From an uncultured Eubacteriales bacterium (GTDB lineage: Bacteria > Bacillota > Clostridia > Christensenellales > CAG-138): 64,000 nt of DNA. Under the pieces are notes generated by a model that saw nothing but the letters and a program-made list of their open reading frames with translations, was not told the origin of the DNA and made no database searches. The DNA is taken from positions 1 through 64,000 of the forward strand of contig CACWJZ010000012.1 in NCBI GenBank assembly GCA_902761365.1. Reading direction: 5' to 3'. Below are positions 33,280 through 41,486 of the stretch, piece by piece. The position numbers were made by a program, and so were the translations under genes. Each line of letters starts with the position of its first letter. Position 1 is the stretch's first letter.

Positions 33280-33307
33280 TTGAATTTTTGGGGGATGATG
33301 GTATACT
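33280..33307 (+). promoter_or_regulatory. sigma-A promoter of the membrane protein-phosphotransferase pair
   Basis: TTGAAT (33280-33285), 16-bp spacer, TATACT (33302-33307); the ATG is at 33342 behind CAGGAGGA. Confidence 0.7.
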
Positions 33308-33341
33308 CATGTATATCTCTTTCCCGCAGGAGGAACAGCCT

Positions 33342-34034
33342 ATGGAGGAAGCCAGAAAAACCGACGCGAAAAAGAAGCTGCGCTCCGCTGCCGTCAAGGC
33401 TGCGGGGACGGTGACCGCCGCCGGTATGCTCCTCAACGCCACGGTGGAGCCGGAGGAGCTGCTGACCCGCCCGGAGCAGAAGGCCCAAAGCGCTGACCAC
33501 GCCCACATCCAATTCGCCAGCGCTCCCGTCTACACCGTGAAGGGCACCCGCCTCGAGGCGGTCCCCGCCCCCACCCGGGCGGACCTGCTGCGGGAGAAGG
33601 TCATGGCCCTGCCCGCCCCGGTGAAGGGGCTCCTGCTGCTGCCTCTCTGGACCGTCGGCGCCATCGCCAACTACGCCCTGTCCCTGCTGCTGAACCTCTT
33701 TGCCACGGTCTTCGGCGGGTCCATCCTCACGTTCCTGTTCCAGTTCGCCCTGCTCTTCGGCCTATTCGCCCTGGCCCTTAGATGGCTGTTCCCCCATAAA
33801 AAGCTCCGAGACCTGCTGACGCGGAAGAACCTGCTGTGGATGGCGGTCGCCGCCCTCATTCTCACCACGGCGGACATGCTCCTCAAGACCTGGTACGAGC
33901 CCTACGCCAAGATCCGGAGCCTCATCCTCCTTGTCCTGGCCCTCGTCCTGCTGTCCCTCCTAGCCTGGCGCATTCTCTACAAGCGGAAGAAGCCGGACCC
34001 CGTGCCCCAGGAAGCCACCTACGAGATCATCTGA
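33342..34034 (+). CDS. hypothetical membrane protein
   Basis: About 230 residues. A Lys/Ala-rich start (EEARKTDAKKKLRSAAVKAA) is followed by a soluble stretch to about residue 90. Four hydrophobic segments come next: LLLLPLWTVGAIANYALSLL, a second around SILTFLFQFALLFGLFALAL, and two near the C-terminus. I do not recognise the family. The next gene follows after 3 bases, so they form one unit. Confidence 0.75.
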   Translation: MEEARKTDAKKKLRSAAVKAAGTVTAAGMLLNATVEPEELLTRPEQKAQSADHAHIQFASAPVYTVKGTRLEAVPAPTRADLLREKVMALPAPVKGLLLLPLWTVGAIANYALSLLLNLFATVFGGSILTFLFQFALLFGLFALALRWLFPHKKLRDLLTRKNLLWMAVAALILTTADMLLKTWYEPYAKIRSLILLVLALVLLSLLAWRILYKRKKPDPVPQEATYEII

Positions 34035-34037
34035 CCC

Positions 34038-34907
34038 ATGAAGGACGCTACGCTGCTGAACATCGCCAAACGCATCCAGCCCCTGCTCTCCCCCGCCTCC
34101 GTGACGCGGATGCCCTGGGAGGAGGGGAACGGATACTATTCGGCCTGGAAGATCACGGACGGGCAGGGGACGTACCTGTTGAAGGCCGCCTCCCCCAACG
34201 AGCTTGCCATCTACCGCCGTTTGAACAACCTGAGCGACGCCCTGCCTCGATTCTACGGAACAGCTACTTATTATAAGAAAGACTATATCTTGCTGGAATT
34301 CATCGCGGGGCACAACCTGATGCGCTGCACACGGCAGGATCTGGTGCGGGTGCTGGACGCCATGATCGCCTTGCAGGATGCCTATTGGGGCACCTCCAAA
34401 GAGATCGGCGAAAGCGCAGCCGCCGTCCTGCAGAGCTGTCAAAAGCGGTTGGCCTTCCTCCCGGAGATCGATTGGCAGGCCGTCTTCGATCAGTTCCTGG
34501 ACGCCTACCTCACCCTGCCGCGGACCCTCTGTCACAACGATCTGCTGCCCTTCAACGTTATCGTCAGCGACGCCCGGACGGTGTTCATCGACTGGGAGAC
34601 CGGGGGCATCCTCCCCTACCCCTGTATGCTGGTCCGGCTTCTTGCCCACGGCAGCGAGCAGGGAGAGACGCCCTTCTATATAACCAAGGCGGACAAAGCC
34701 TTTGCTATCCAGTACTATTACTCCCATCTGATTCAAGGCAAAGGCATCTCCCGCGCGGCGTATCGCCAGGCCCTGGAGCTCTTCTGGTTCTTCGAGCTGA
34801 CGGAATGGATCTATGTGTACCGCAAATACCGCCGACCGCCGGACGCCTTGTACGATCACTATCTTCACCAGCTCCAGGCAGGCCTGCCAACGCGCTCCTT
34901 TTTCTAA
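34038..34907 (+). CDS. aminoglycoside phosphotransferase (APH)/choline kinase family protein
   Basis: 289 residues of the protein-kinase-like fold. The catalytic loop reads LCHNDLLPFNVIV (His-Asp-x(4)-Asn pattern) and the metal-binding motif VFIDWETGG. The substrate could be a small alcohol or amine such as choline, a sugar, or a spore-coat component (CotS-like proteins look similar). The glycine-rich loop is weak, as is common here. It is translationally close to the upstream membrane protein gene. Confidence 0.82.
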   Translation: MKDATLLNIAKRIQPLLSPASVTRMPWEEGNGYYSAWKITDGQGTYLLKAASPNELAIYRRLNNLSDALPRFYGTATYYKKDYILLEFIAGHNLMRCTRQDLVRVLDAMIALQDAYWGTSKEIGESAAAVLQSCQKRLAFLPEIDWQAVFDQFLDAYLTLPRTLCHNDLLPFNVIVSDARTVFIDWETGGILPYPCMLVRLLAHGSEQGETPFYITKADKAFAIQYYYSHLIQGKGISRAAYRQALELFWFFELTEWIYVYRKYRRPPDALYDHYLHQLQAGLPTRSFF

Positions 34908-34944
34908 ACAAAAACCAACGAGCCGCCGGATGTCCGGCGGCTCG
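34906..34944 (-). terminator. terminator after the transglutaminase-like repeat protein
   Basis: 12-bp perfect arms (CGAGCCGCCGGA and its complement) with a 2-base gap; on the minus strand TTGGTTTTTGTTT follows. The rightward phosphotransferase ends inside the tail, so it may serve both genes. Confidence 0.8.
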
Positions 34945-34962
34945 TGTCGATTCTATGCGTGT

Positions 34963-35439
34963 TTATTTCTGCCGCAGGGTGGCGGGCTTGGAGTAGACCT
35001 GGCCGTCGGCGTTCTTCGCCAGGCAGCGGAACTGCCAGCCGATGTTGCCCTCTGTGGCGACCACGGTCAGGTTGGCGGAGGTTTCGCCTTCCATCAGGAC
35101 CCACTCGCCGGCCTCGGAGGTGCGGTAATACCACTGGTAGGTCACGTTCTTGCCGCTGGCCTTCACCTTGAACTTGGCCTTGGCCCCGATCTTCACCTTC
35201 GCGTCCTTAGGCTGGGTCTTGATGGTGGGGGCTTCCGGCGTCACCGTCAGGGTGACGGTCACGGAAGTAGCGTCGCCGTCGGCGTTCTTCAGGTAGCAGT
35301 AGTACTGGCTGCCGTTGTTGGCCTTGGATGCCACCACGTTCAGATCCTTCTTGTTTCCGCCTGCAACCGGCTGCCACTCGCTCTCCGCGTTGGCGCGGGT
35401 GAACCACTGATACGTGATGTTCTTCCCGGACGCCTTTTT
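34963..35439 (-). pseudogene. out-of-frame 3' part of the transglutaminase-like repeat protein
   Basis: About 158 residues with two more Ig-like domains (KASGKNITYQWF and KASGKNVTYQWYY cores) that continue the protein encoded upstream, but in the -1 frame. The frame is lost at a run of five A (35439-35435 on the minus strand); adding one A or removing two restores it. The stop at 34963 is followed closely by a strong terminator, so this was the original gene end. Confidence 0.8.
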
Positions 35440-37841
35440 ACGCTGAACTTGACCTTCTTCCCACTCTTGGCCGTCAGGTTCTTGGGCTGGGTCTTGATCA
35501 CCGGCTTCTGGGTCTTCACCGTCAGCGTAGCCGGGTTCGAGAAGGCTTCTGTCTCGTTGGTCACGCCGCAACGGAACTGCCAGCCGTCATTCGCTTTGGA
35601 GGCCGCGACCTGGTAGCTCGCCTTGGTGGCCCCGGGGATCTTGGTCCATTCCTTGGCGCCGGGCGCGCGGTAGTACCACTGGTACGTCACGTGCTTCTCC
35701 TTCACCTTCACCTTGAAGGTGGCCTTGGACCCGCTCTTCACCGTGACGCTCTTGGGCTGGGTCTTGAAGGTCACGTGGATTGGGAGCTTATCGGTCGTCT
35801 TGTGCACCCGGCTCAGTTCCGCGCCGCAGCGAGTGCAATAGACCACTTCGTCGTAGCTGCCCACGTTCTCGGTGGTGGCTGGCACCTCGTTCTCCTTTAC
35901 CGGCTCGCCGGGGGTATGGTGTTTGACCTCGACTTTGTGGGTACGGCTCAGCTCCGCTTTGCAGCGAGTGCAGTACACCACTTCGTCATAGCCGCCGTCT
36001 GTGGTGCAGGTAGCCTCCACCACGTTCTCCTTGACCGGCTCGCCGGGGTTGTGGCCCAGGGCCGGAACGGTCACATGGGTCCGGCTCAGCTCCGCTTTGC
36101 AGCGGATGCAGTAGACCACTTCGTCATAGCTGCCGTCCGTGGTGCAGGTGGCCGTCACTTCGTTTTCCTTCACCGGTTCGCCAGGATTGTGGCCCAGGGC
36201 CGGAACGGTCACATGGGTACGGCTCAGCTCCATGCCGCAGTCGGTGCAGTAGACCACCTCGTCATAGCTGCCGTCTGTGGTGCAGGTGGCCTCCACCACG
36301 TTCTCCCGCACGGGCTCGCCGGGAACATGCTCTCTCACATACAGGGTGGCTGTATCGGTAGCGATCTCGCTGTCAGCGTTCTTCAGCAGGCAACGGTACT
36401 GCCAGCCGTCCATATCTGCGGAGGCGACCAGGGTAAGGGTGTTTGCGGTGGCGCCCTTGACCGCCGTCCAGCTTCCTGCCGCGGAGGTCCTGCTGTACCA
36501 CTGATAGGTAACGGCATCGCCCGTGGCTTCCACTGTAAAGGTGGCTTCGGCCCCTTCGACCACCGTCACATCCTTGGGCTGGGTCATGATCGCGATGGAA
36601 CAAGCCCCGGGTTCGTAATCCCGGCTGCTGAGGGTCAGCTTCTCCTCGCCGTAGAGCCGTTTGGTCTCCTCGCTGTAGGAGCGCGAGCTGCCGTAGAACG
36701 AATACGTGGGATAGGTACCGTCAGCACCAATAAGGAAAAACGCCTCGTTCCCCGACGAACCGTCGCTCCAGGTCACGTCCATGAGATACCGCTTCCCGTC
36801 CTCCATGCGGACCACGTTCCACATATGGCCGCCGCCGGCGTCGCCGGAGACGATGATGCTGTGGATGGTGTCGCTGGTGAAGCTGGTCATGTCGCACAGG
36901 TGCTGGAAGGCCTTGGAATACCCCTCACAGACGATGTTAGTGTTGGGGTCCCCGTCGAAGGCCCAGATGAGCTGCCAGGGATCGCCGTGATCGATGGAAC
37001 CGGTACTACCGAGTTCGTCTACAGCGTCATAATCGTACTCCACCGCGTCGCAGATCTCCTTGTTGTACCCGCGCAGCTTCTCGTAATCGGATTTGCTGGC
37101 ATATTTCTTGACGATGGCCCGGGCGTTGTTCCCGGCGGTGACCACTGTCTGGCCGATGGTCGTATTCACCGAAAATTGATCATCTCCATCCCGATACGCC
37201 TTGTCCACACAAAGGCCGAAATATATCCCGCTGAACTCGACCCACGCACCGCCGTCGCCCAAAGTGCCTATGGCGTTGTAAGAGAAACCACCATTTACTT
37301 CAACTCCTCTAGTCACCTTGTGCCAATAGAGATCATAGGGACAGTCCGCCTTCAAAGCGATATAGAGCATCCTAAAGAACGAGTTCCTAGCAGAACTGAA
37401 GCTAGGGATGCTGTCCATGCCCAGTTCCGCCGCCGTCATGCGGGCAGGCTCGCCCGTTCCCACATCGCTGAGGTAGATTTCGAATTCCGTAGAAGCCCGC
37501 TGGCCGATGGCGACCTGATGGATGCCCGCAAGAATGGCTTCATACGCGACCGCCATCTGTCCTTTGAATGCTTCCCCGGCGCCGGAGACCTTCGCATCCT
37601 CTTTAGGCGCGCGCTTGCCCATCTGCCGTTTGACGAAGCCCTCAAAGCGATCTGCGGAACTCTTCTCGCCGTCGGGTACGGCCATCTGATACGTCTCCGA
37701 CCTGAGATGAGTCCCCGTCGGCTCCTGAGTGGCGGCGGGCTCATTCTCCGGCTGGGATTCTCCCTCTGCCAGGACCGTGACCGGCAGCAGTGAGATCAGC
37801 AGAAGGCTGACCAACAGCAGAGATAGTACTCGTTTCTTCAT
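35340..37841 (-). CDS. secreted transglutaminase-like protein with zinc-ribbon-like and Ig-like repeats (frameshifted)
   Basis: The signal peptide is MKKRVLSLLLVSLLLISLLP. A transglutaminase-like domain follows, with Cys in NIVCEGYSKAFQHL, His in GGGHMWNVV and Asp in YLMDVTWSDG. Next come an Ig-like domain (VTYQWYSRTSAAGSW) and four roughly 50-residue repeats of the form GEPVKENxVxATCTTDGSYDE / VVYCxxCxxELSR. More Ig-like domains end the protein. The last about 30 residues before the stop at 35340 are out of frame (see the 3' part at 34963-35439), so the intact product would run to 34963. Located outside the cell; substrate unknown. Confidence 0.83.
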   Translation of the reverse strand: MKKRVLSLLLVSLLLISLLPVTVLAEGESQPENEPAATQEPTGTHLRSETYQMAVPDGEKSSADRFEGFVKRQMGKRAPKEDAKVSGAGEAFKGQMAVAYEAILAGIHQVAIGQRASTEFEIYLSDVGTGEPARMTAAELGMDSIPSFSSARNSFFRMLYIALKADCPYDLYWHKVTRGVEVNGGFSYNAIGTLGDGGAWVEFSGIYFGLCVDKAYRDGDDQFSVNTTIGQTVVTAGNNARAIVKKYASKSDYEKLRGYNKEICDAVEYDYDAVDELGSTGSIDHGDPWQLIWAFDGDPNTNIVCEGYSKAFQHLCDMTSFTSDTIHSIIVSGDAGGGHMWNVVRMEDGKRYLMDVTWSDGSSGNEAFFLIGADGTYPTYSFYGSSRSYSEETKRLYGEEKLTLSSRDYEPGACSIAIMTQPKDVTVVEGAEATFTVEATGDAVTYQWYSRTSAAGSWTAVKGATANTLTLVASADMDGWQYRCLLKNADSEIATDTATLYVREHVPGEPVRENVVEATCTTDGSYDEVVYCTDCGMELSRTHVTVPALGHNPGEPVKENEVTATCTTDGSYDEVVYCIRCKAELSRTHVTVPALGHNPGEPVKENVVEATCTTDGGYDEVVYCTRCKAELSRTHKVEVKHHTPGEPVKENEVPATTENVGSYDEVVYCTRCGAELSRVHKTTDKLPIHVTFKTQPKSVTVKSGSKATFKVKVKEKHVTYQWYYRAPGAKEWTKIPGATKASYQVAASKANDGWQFRCGVTNETEAFSNPATLTVKTQKPVIKTQPKNLTAKSGKKVKFSVKRRPGRTSRISGSPAPTRRASGSRLQAETRRI

Positions 37842-37900
37842 TACAATAATACTCCTTCCTTACTTTATAAAGATTTATGCAAAAACAAGGATCATTGCCC

Positions 37901-38305
37901 CTATCGTTTGTTGGACTGCCGCCAGATGTTCTGCTTCTCCGCGGCGGCGATGAGCTCCTCCCGGTAGGCCGGGTGCGCAAGATCCACCAGCATGGCCGCC
38001 CGCTCCCAGGTGGTCCGGCCCACCAGGTTGCGGACGCCGTACTCCGTGACCACGTAGTAGGCTTCGCTCCGGGGGGTGGTGACGATGTCGCCGCCGAAGT
38101 GGGGGACGATGCGGGAGTGCATCTGGCCCTTCTTGTCCGTAAAGGTGGAGGTGAGGCAGATGAAGGCCTTGCCGCCCTTGCTCTTCGCGGCGCCGGTCAT
38201 GAAGTCCAGCTGGCCGCCGGTGCCGGAGATATGCCGGGTGCCGGAGCTCTCCGAGGACACCTGGCCGTAGAGGTCCACGCTGATGCAGTTGTTGATGGCC
38301 ACCAT
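37901..38305 (-). pseudogene. out-of-frame 3' part of the CoA-transferase
   Basis: About 134 residues starting near NMVAINNCISVDLYGQ. It contains the ISGTGGQLDFMTGA glycine loop and the YYVVTEYGVRNL motif and joins seamlessly to the upstream frame if one 16-bp copy is removed. Confidence 0.8.
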
Positions 38306-39251
38306 GTTGTCGATGGCGCCGATGAGCTCCGGCGCCGATGAGCTCCGGGGAGTTCACGTATTCGAGGGGGCACACGGACAGGCCCGGGTTGTGATCCAGC
38401 CACGCATAGAGCTTCTTCGTGCCAAAGGCCATGCCGAACATGCCCTTGTTCCGGTGCATGTTGTTCCGGGCGTTGGTCAGCTTCCCGGCGGCATACAGGT
38501 CGTAGTAGGCGTCGGAGCAGAGCTCAGTGTGCATGCTTAGGTCTTTTAGATCGGAGTTGGCGATCATATTGCCCACGGAGTTGGGCATGGACCCGATGCC
38601 CAGCTGCAGGCAGGCCCCGTCCTGGATGTAGGGCACGATGCTGGCCGCGATCTTCTTATCGAGCTCGCTGGGCTCGGCGATGGGCAGCTCGAAGAGGGGC
38701 TCATGCTCCCCTTCCACCACGTAGTCCACCTGGGAGATGTGGACCACCTCGTCGAAGCCCCCGCAGAGCCAGGGCAGATGCTCGTTCACCTCCACGATGA
38801 CGATGTCCGCCTTGTCGATGATGCCCTTGCTGACGCCGGTGGAGCAGCTCAGGTTGAAATAGCCGTGCTTGTCCATGGGCGTGACGCTGACCATGGCCAC
38901 GTTGACGGTGAGGAAATGGGTGTAGTAGGGCACCACGTTTCGGAAGACCATGGGGATGAAGTTGCACAGGCCCCTATCGCAGAGGCTCCGCTCGTAGCCC
39001 GAGCAGTGCCAGGAGTTGTAGATGAAGTGCTCCCGGGTGGGGTCGTTCTCCACGGTCTCCAGCCGGTTGAAGATCAGGTTACCCCGGATCTTCACGTCGA
39101 AGAGCTCGTCCCGGCGACAGCTGAGGGCCCGATCCAGCAGGATGGGAAAGCCCAGCTGGGAGGTGTAGTCGATCCAGTCGCCGCTTTTCACACATTGAAC
39201 GGCTTGCTCCGGGGTCCGGAGCTTGCTTCTGTACTCACTGTAAAAGTCCAT
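37901..39251 (-). CDS. acetyl-CoA hydrolase/transferase family: butyryl-CoA:acetate CoA-transferase-like (frameshifted)
   Basis: When the 16-bp tandem duplication at 38315-38346 is ignored, the gene encodes about 445 residues, full length for the butyryl-CoA:acetate / 4-hydroxybutyrate CoA-transferase group. Conserved parts are LQLGIGSMPNSVGNMIA, MHTELCSDAYYDL (likely catalytic Glu about 243), ISGTGGQLDFMTGA and YYVVTEYGVRNL. The enzyme swaps CoA between acetate and butyryl-CoA or related acids in fermentation. As read, the frame breaks after NSPELIGA and runs on to a stop at 37875. AAGGAG precedes the ATG at 39251. Confidence 0.85.
38315..38346. repeat. 16-bp tandem duplication inside the CoA-transferase gene
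   Basis: GGCGCCGATGAGCTCC occurs twice without a gap (38315-38330 and 38331-38346). Because 16 is not a multiple of 3, it shifts the frame. With one copy the minus strand reads NSPELIGAIDNMVAINNC, which matches the family. Confidence 0.9.
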
Positions 39252-39270
39252 GGGGCACTCCTTCTTTATT

Positions 39271-39415
39271 CAGCCTGTCGAAAAACCATGTTTTTCAACA
39301 GGCTGGTATTTCGCCTGCGGGCGGGTTTTGCAGCTCTTGCCTATAAACCAAAGGTTTACCGGGCGGCAAGAGCTGTAAGGTGTCAAATTCACCGCACATG
39401 TCGCTGAATTTGACA
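39271..39415. repeat. array of three long hairpins
   Basis: Hairpin 1: CAGCCTGT (39271-39278) with ACAGGCTG (39298-39305), inner stem GAAAAA/TTTTTC. Hairpin 2: CAGCTCTTGC (39331-39340) with GCAAGAGCTG (39366-39375), inner TAAACC/GGTTTA. Hairpin 3: TGTCAAATTCA (39381-39391) with TGAATTTGACA (39405-39415). All arms are perfect. It could be a mobile palindromic unit or a structured leader of the CoA-transferase mRNA. Confidence 0.75.
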
Positions 39416-39498
39416 GGAAACTAAGCCAAACGTTCTCTTCTCCAAATCCGTTGCCACATTTCTATGTTTCTTTTTAATTATATCATCCCGCAAAGCCC

Positions 39499-39527
39499 TT
39501 GACAATTCTCACATCCCGGTATATTAT
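39499..39527 (+). promoter_or_regulatory. sigma-A promoter of the YtrA-type ABC operon
   Basis: TTGACA (39499-39504), 17-bp spacer, TATTAT (39522-39527), with AAGGAGG before the ATG at 39570. Confidence 0.85.
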
Positions 39528-39551
39528 TGTGCATATTGAATATACACAATA
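39525..39551. promoter_or_regulatory. 27-bp palindromic operator for the operon's GntR repressor
   Basis: Arms of 13 bases around a central G (39538) with 12 of 13 pairs: TATTGTG-ATATT facing AATAT-CACAATA. It overlaps the -10 box, so a bound protein would block RNA polymerase. The YtrA-type GntR gene at 41097 in the same operon is the obvious ligand-responsive binder. Confidence 0.75.
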
Positions 39552-39569
39552 TGAACAAGGAGGAAAACC

Positions 39570-40433
39570 ATGCAGCTATTGGACGTGCGGGACCTGGAGA
39601 AGCGCTACCCGACCTTCACCCTGGACAAGGTCAGCTTTTCCCTGGAGCCCGGCTATATCATGGGCTTTATCGGCCGGAACGGGGCCGGGAAGACCACCAC
39701 CATGAAGGCCATGCTGAACCTGATCCACCGGGACGGTGGAGAGGTGTTCGTGAACGGCAAGTCCTTCTTCGAGAACGAGCGGGCCTGCAAGGGCGAGATC
39801 GGCTTCGTCATGGGCGAATTCGACTGCTACAGGAACGCCACCCTTCGGACCATCACCGACGTGACCCGGCGCTTCTATCCTGACTGGGATGAAGCCGCCT
39901 ACGAGAAGTACCTGAGCCGCTTCGCGCTGGAGGAGGGGAAGAAGGTGAAGGAGCTGTCCGCGGGCATGCGGGTGAAGTACGCCCTAGCCCTGGCCCTCAG
40001 CCACAGCGCCAAGCTCCTCATCCTGGACGAGCCCACCAGCGGCCTGGACCCCGTGTCCCGGGACGATCTGCTGGACGTGTTCCGGGGCCTCATCGAGGAC
40101 GGCAGCCGCAGCATCCTCTTCTCCACCCACATCATCTCCGATCTTGAGAAGTGCGCGGACTACATCACCTACATCAAGGGTGGCAAGATCTTGGCCTCTA
40201 CAGACGTGCTCTCCTTCCGGGAGGGCTACCGCCTGGTGTCCGGAGACCGGGAGCACCTGGAGGTCCGGCGCAGCAAGCTTATCGGCTGCAAGGAGCACGC
40301 CTTCGGCTTCACGGGTCTCATCCGGGCGAAGGACGAGGCGGCCTTTGCAAGCTGCAAGGTGGCCCCCGCCGACCTCGAATCCATCATGATCTACCACGAA
40401 CAGGAGGACAGCCATGAAACATCTGTTTTATAA
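39570..40433 (+). CDS. ABC transporter ATP-binding protein (YtrB-like)
   Basis: 287 residues. Walker A GRNGAGKTT, signature-like region ELSAGMRVKYALALALSH, Walker B LLILDEPTSGLDPVS and the switch His in FSTHIISDLE. The start MQLLDVRDLEKRYPTFTLDK is typical for YtrB/BcrA-type exporters with an ABC-2 permease. The 3' end overlaps the permease gene by 20 bases. With the downstream GntR regulator this is the layout of stress-responsive exporter operons controlled by cell-envelope antibiotics. Confidence 0.93.
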   Translation: MQLLDVRDLEKRYPTFTLDKVSFSLEPGYIMGFIGRNGAGKTTTMKAMLNLIHRDGGEVFVNGKSFFENERACKGEIGFVMGEFDCYRNATLRTITDVTRRFYPDWDEAAYEKYLSRFALEEGKKVKELSAGMRVKYALALALSHSAKLLILDEPTSGLDPVSRDDLLDVFRGLIEDGSRSILFSTHIISDLEKCADYITYIKGGKILASTDVLSFREGYRLVSGDREHLEVRRSKLIGCKEHAFGFTGLIRAKDEAAFASCKVAPADLESIMIYHEQEDSHETSVL

Positions 40434-41097
40434 GGAACTGAAGCTCTGCCTGCCGCTGCAGGTGCCCCTGTTCTTCCTCTTTGCGGCCATGCTGTTCATC
40501 CCCGCCTACCCCTATCTGGTGGCCTGCTTCTTCACCTGCAACAGCATCTTCTACACGTACAACCAGAGCGTGGGGAACAACGACCTTCTCTTCACCGCCC
40601 TGCTGCCCGTGTCCAAGAAGCAGGTGATCCAATCCCGGGTCCGGTTCACGGTCTTGATCCAGATGGTCATGTTCCTGCTGCTGATCCCCATGATCTTCGT
40701 GAACCACAAGCTGGTCCCCCAGGGGAACCCGGCGGGCACGGACGCAAGCCTCACCTTCCTCGCCGCGGCGCTGGTGCTGTTCACCATCTTCAACGCCGTG
40801 TTCATCCCTGCCTTCTACCGGGATGAGACCAAGTCCGGCAAAAACTTCCTCATCAGCACCATCGCGGTGTTCGTGTGGATCATCCTGTGGGAGGGCTTTA
40901 TGATCACCGCCAGCGCCGCCAAGGGCAGCGTGCCCTTCTTCCGTTGGGTGGCGGAGAACCTGGACGTCTTCCCCGCCACAGACACCGCCTGGCGGACCCA
41001 GTTCGCGGCCCTGGCCATCGGCGCCCTGGTCTACGGCGTGGGGACCTGGCTCGTCAGCCGCAAGGCCGTCCGCATCTTCGAGCGGGTGGACCTTTGA
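40414..41097 (+). CDS. ABC-2 type transporter permease
   Basis: 227 residues, six predicted membrane segments (for example VPLFFLFAAMLFIPAYPYLV, MVMFLLLIPMIFV, FLAAALVLFTIFNAVFIPAF and FAALAIGALVYGVGTWLV). The motif SVGNNDLLFTALLPVSKKQV is typical of the small ABC-2 permeases (ABC2_membrane_5 type) that pair with YtrB-like ATPases. It overlaps both neighbours (ATGA at its end). Confidence 0.9.
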   Translation: MKHLFYKELKLCLPLQVPLFFLFAAMLFIPAYPYLVACFFTCNSIFYTYNQSVGNNDLLFTALLPVSKKQVIQSRVRFTVLIQMVMFLLLIPMIFVNHKLVPQGNPAGTDASLTFLAAALVLFTIFNAVFIPAFYRDETKSGKNFLISTIAVFVWIILWEGFMITASAAKGSVPFFRWVAENLDVFPATDTAWRTQFAALAIGALVYGVGTWLVSRKAVRIFERVDL

Positions 41098-41477
41098 TGG
41101 ACCTGTACCTCTCCGGCAGCTCGCCGCTACCCATCTATCGGCAGCTCTTTGACCAGCTCTGCGCCCAGATCTTGGACGGGCGATTGAAGAGCGGCGACGC
41201 CCTGCCCCCCATCCGCACGGTGGCTCGGGAGCTCAGTATCAGCGTCATCCCCGTGAAGCGGGCCTGGGAGGAGCTGGAAGCGGCTGGCTTCCTCGAGAGC
41301 TTCGTGGGCCGGGGCTGCTTCATCGCGCCCATGAGCGCCGACAAGCTCCAGCGCCTCAAGCGGGAGATGGCCGCCGACAAGCTCTCCGACGCCGCCGCTT
41401 ACTGCCGGAGCCTGGGCATGAGCCTGGCGGAGGCGGAGAGACTGCTCAGCGACGCCTGGGCCTCGCCCGTGGAATAG
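41097..41477 (+). CDS. GntR family regulator, YtrA subfamily
   Basis: 126 residues: an N-terminal winged helix (PLPIYRQLFDQLCAQILDGR, LPPIRTVARELSISVIPVKRAWEEL, FVGRGCFI) and a short helical dimerisation tail, the compact YtrA form. The start codon overlaps the permease stop (TGATG). Readings that begin further upstream lie within the permease gene. It probably represses its own operon through the palindrome at 39525-39551. Confidence 0.93.
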   Translation: MDLYLSGSSPLPIYRQLFDQLCAQILDGRLKSGDALPPIRTVARELSISVIPVKRAWEELEAAGFLESFVGRGCFIAPMSADKLQRLKREMAADKLSDAAAYCRSLGMSLAEAERLLSDAWASPVE

Positions 41478-41486
41478 GAGGAGAAT

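Larger units (their letters stand above)
39252..39569. other. intergenic region between CoA-transferase and ABC operon
   Basis: 318 bases without a gene. It holds the ribosome binding site of the leftward CoA-transferase, three successive hairpins (39271-39415), an AT-rich stretch, and the promoter-operator of the rightward ABC operon (39499-39551). I see no coding potential or known RNA. Confidence 0.7.

Noticed and set aside
35430-35445. Programmed -1 ribosomal frameshift at the A-run
   Set aside because: In the zero frame the site reads GTA AAA AGG. It does not form an X-XXY-YYZ slippery heptamer in which both tRNAs re-pair, and I see no dedicated stimulatory stem right after it, so an indel is more likely.
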